Translations under genes and position numbers: made by a program
Assembly (NCBI RefSeq): GCF_900078195.1
Contig: NZ_FJVE01000007.1
Location: 2,232,001-2,296,000 of the forward strand
Length of the DNA: 64,000 nucleotides
Direction of reading: 5' to 3'
From: Clostridium sp. Marseille-P299
Lineage (GTDB): Bacteria; Bacillota; Clostridia; Lachnospirales; Lachnospiraceae
Notes under the pieces: model-generated
Told to the model about the DNA's origin: nothing
Databases searched by the model: none
Seen by the model: only the letters and a program-made list of their open reading frames with translations
In this document: positions 63,895 through 64,000 of the stretch, one piece after another
Position numbering within the stretch: position 1 is the first letter of the stretch
Layout: the number at the start of each line of letters is the position of its first letter

Positions 63895-63949
63895 AAGTTG
63901 TGTAACATAGCTTTTTCCTACCTTTAGAAAAAACTATGCTACACAACTT
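63895..63949 (-). terminator. Terminator of the gene entering from the right edge
   Basis: AAGTTGTGTAACATAG and CTATGCTACACAACTT arms with an inner AAAAA-type loop; T-run on the minus strand. It lies about 20 bp after the stop of the partial frame at 63968. Confidence 0.7.
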
Positions 63950-63967
63950 ATTTATCGCTTAACTCAA

Positions 63968-64000
63968 TCATTATCTTGTGTAAGTTTGAAAGCATCTGCT
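63968..64000 (-). CDS. C-terminal end of a gene cut by the window edge
   Basis: An open frame enters from the right edge and ends ADAFKLTQDND-stop (TGA at 63968-63970), just before a good terminator hairpin. Eleven residues are too few to name the gene. Confidence 0.35.

Overview
The window is AT-rich and has the gene style of a low-GC, spore-forming Firmicute of the Lachnospiraceae. I would guess a relative of Lachnoclostridium (Clostridium) phytofermentans, inferred from gene content and protein style rather than from a database match. Supporting signs are meso-diaminopimelate dehydrogenase, the sporulation genes yqfC, yqfD, a spoVB-type transporter and a bofC-like gene, the plant-sugar enzyme GH95 alpha-L-fucosidase, and strong AGGAGG ribosome binding sites. 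Most genes lie on the minus strand. I saw no rRNA, tRNA, CRISPR array or prophage.

Layout. 1-4.5 kb: an AraC regulator cut by the window edge, a GH95 fucosidase and ddh. 4.6-17.4 kb: an accessory zone of small genes (GNAT acetyltransferases, a P-loop kinase-like protein, lipoprotein and membrane proteins, a GyrI-like protein, an alpha/beta hydrolase, a PlsC acyltransferase), an IS110-type insertion sequence and an ammonium transporter. Within 9.2-15.6 kb, unrelated single genes carry nearly the same 3' hairpin terminator and a shared promoter block, so each looks like a self-contained cassette. 17.7-26.9 kb: a CAP-domain protein, then a six-gene operon (VTC-type polyphosphate polymerase domain, DUF4956 membrane protein, DUF4353 lipoprotein, GT2-GtrA glycosyltransferase, phosphodiester glycosidase, 4-TM protein) divergent from an OmpR-type two-component system. 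27-30.3 kb: rny and miaB. 30.6-35.7 kb: a second DUF4353 lipoprotein, then a decay zone with a stop-interrupted radical SAM gene, a frameshifted M3 peptidase and a nitroreductase remnant.

35.8-45.8 kb: proline synthesis (proB, proA) with DUF896 and 5-formyl-THF cyclo-ligase between them, two coupled flavoproteins, and the bofC-like, spoVB-like and DUF3048 genes. 45.9-53.1 kb: the conserved rpsU-yqfC-yqfD-phoH-pgpH-ybeY block. It is interrupted by a group II (class C-like) intron placed directly behind the rpsU terminator, and its PgpH-like protein has HE where the family has HD. 53.4-64 kb: alaS, the pmbA/tldD peptidase pair, a PcrA-type helicase, a small zinc-ribbon protein and a large CAP-domain lipoprotein.

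The most unusual items are the cassette-like 9-16 kb zone, the VTC/DUF4956/DUF4353 surface operon with its own two-component system, the IS110 element with a structured 5' non-coding end that probably encodes a bridge RNA, the HE variant of the PgpH-like protein, and several genes broken by a single lesion. Many start sites below were moved from the longest ORF to the codon with the best-spaced Shine-Dalgarno sequence.
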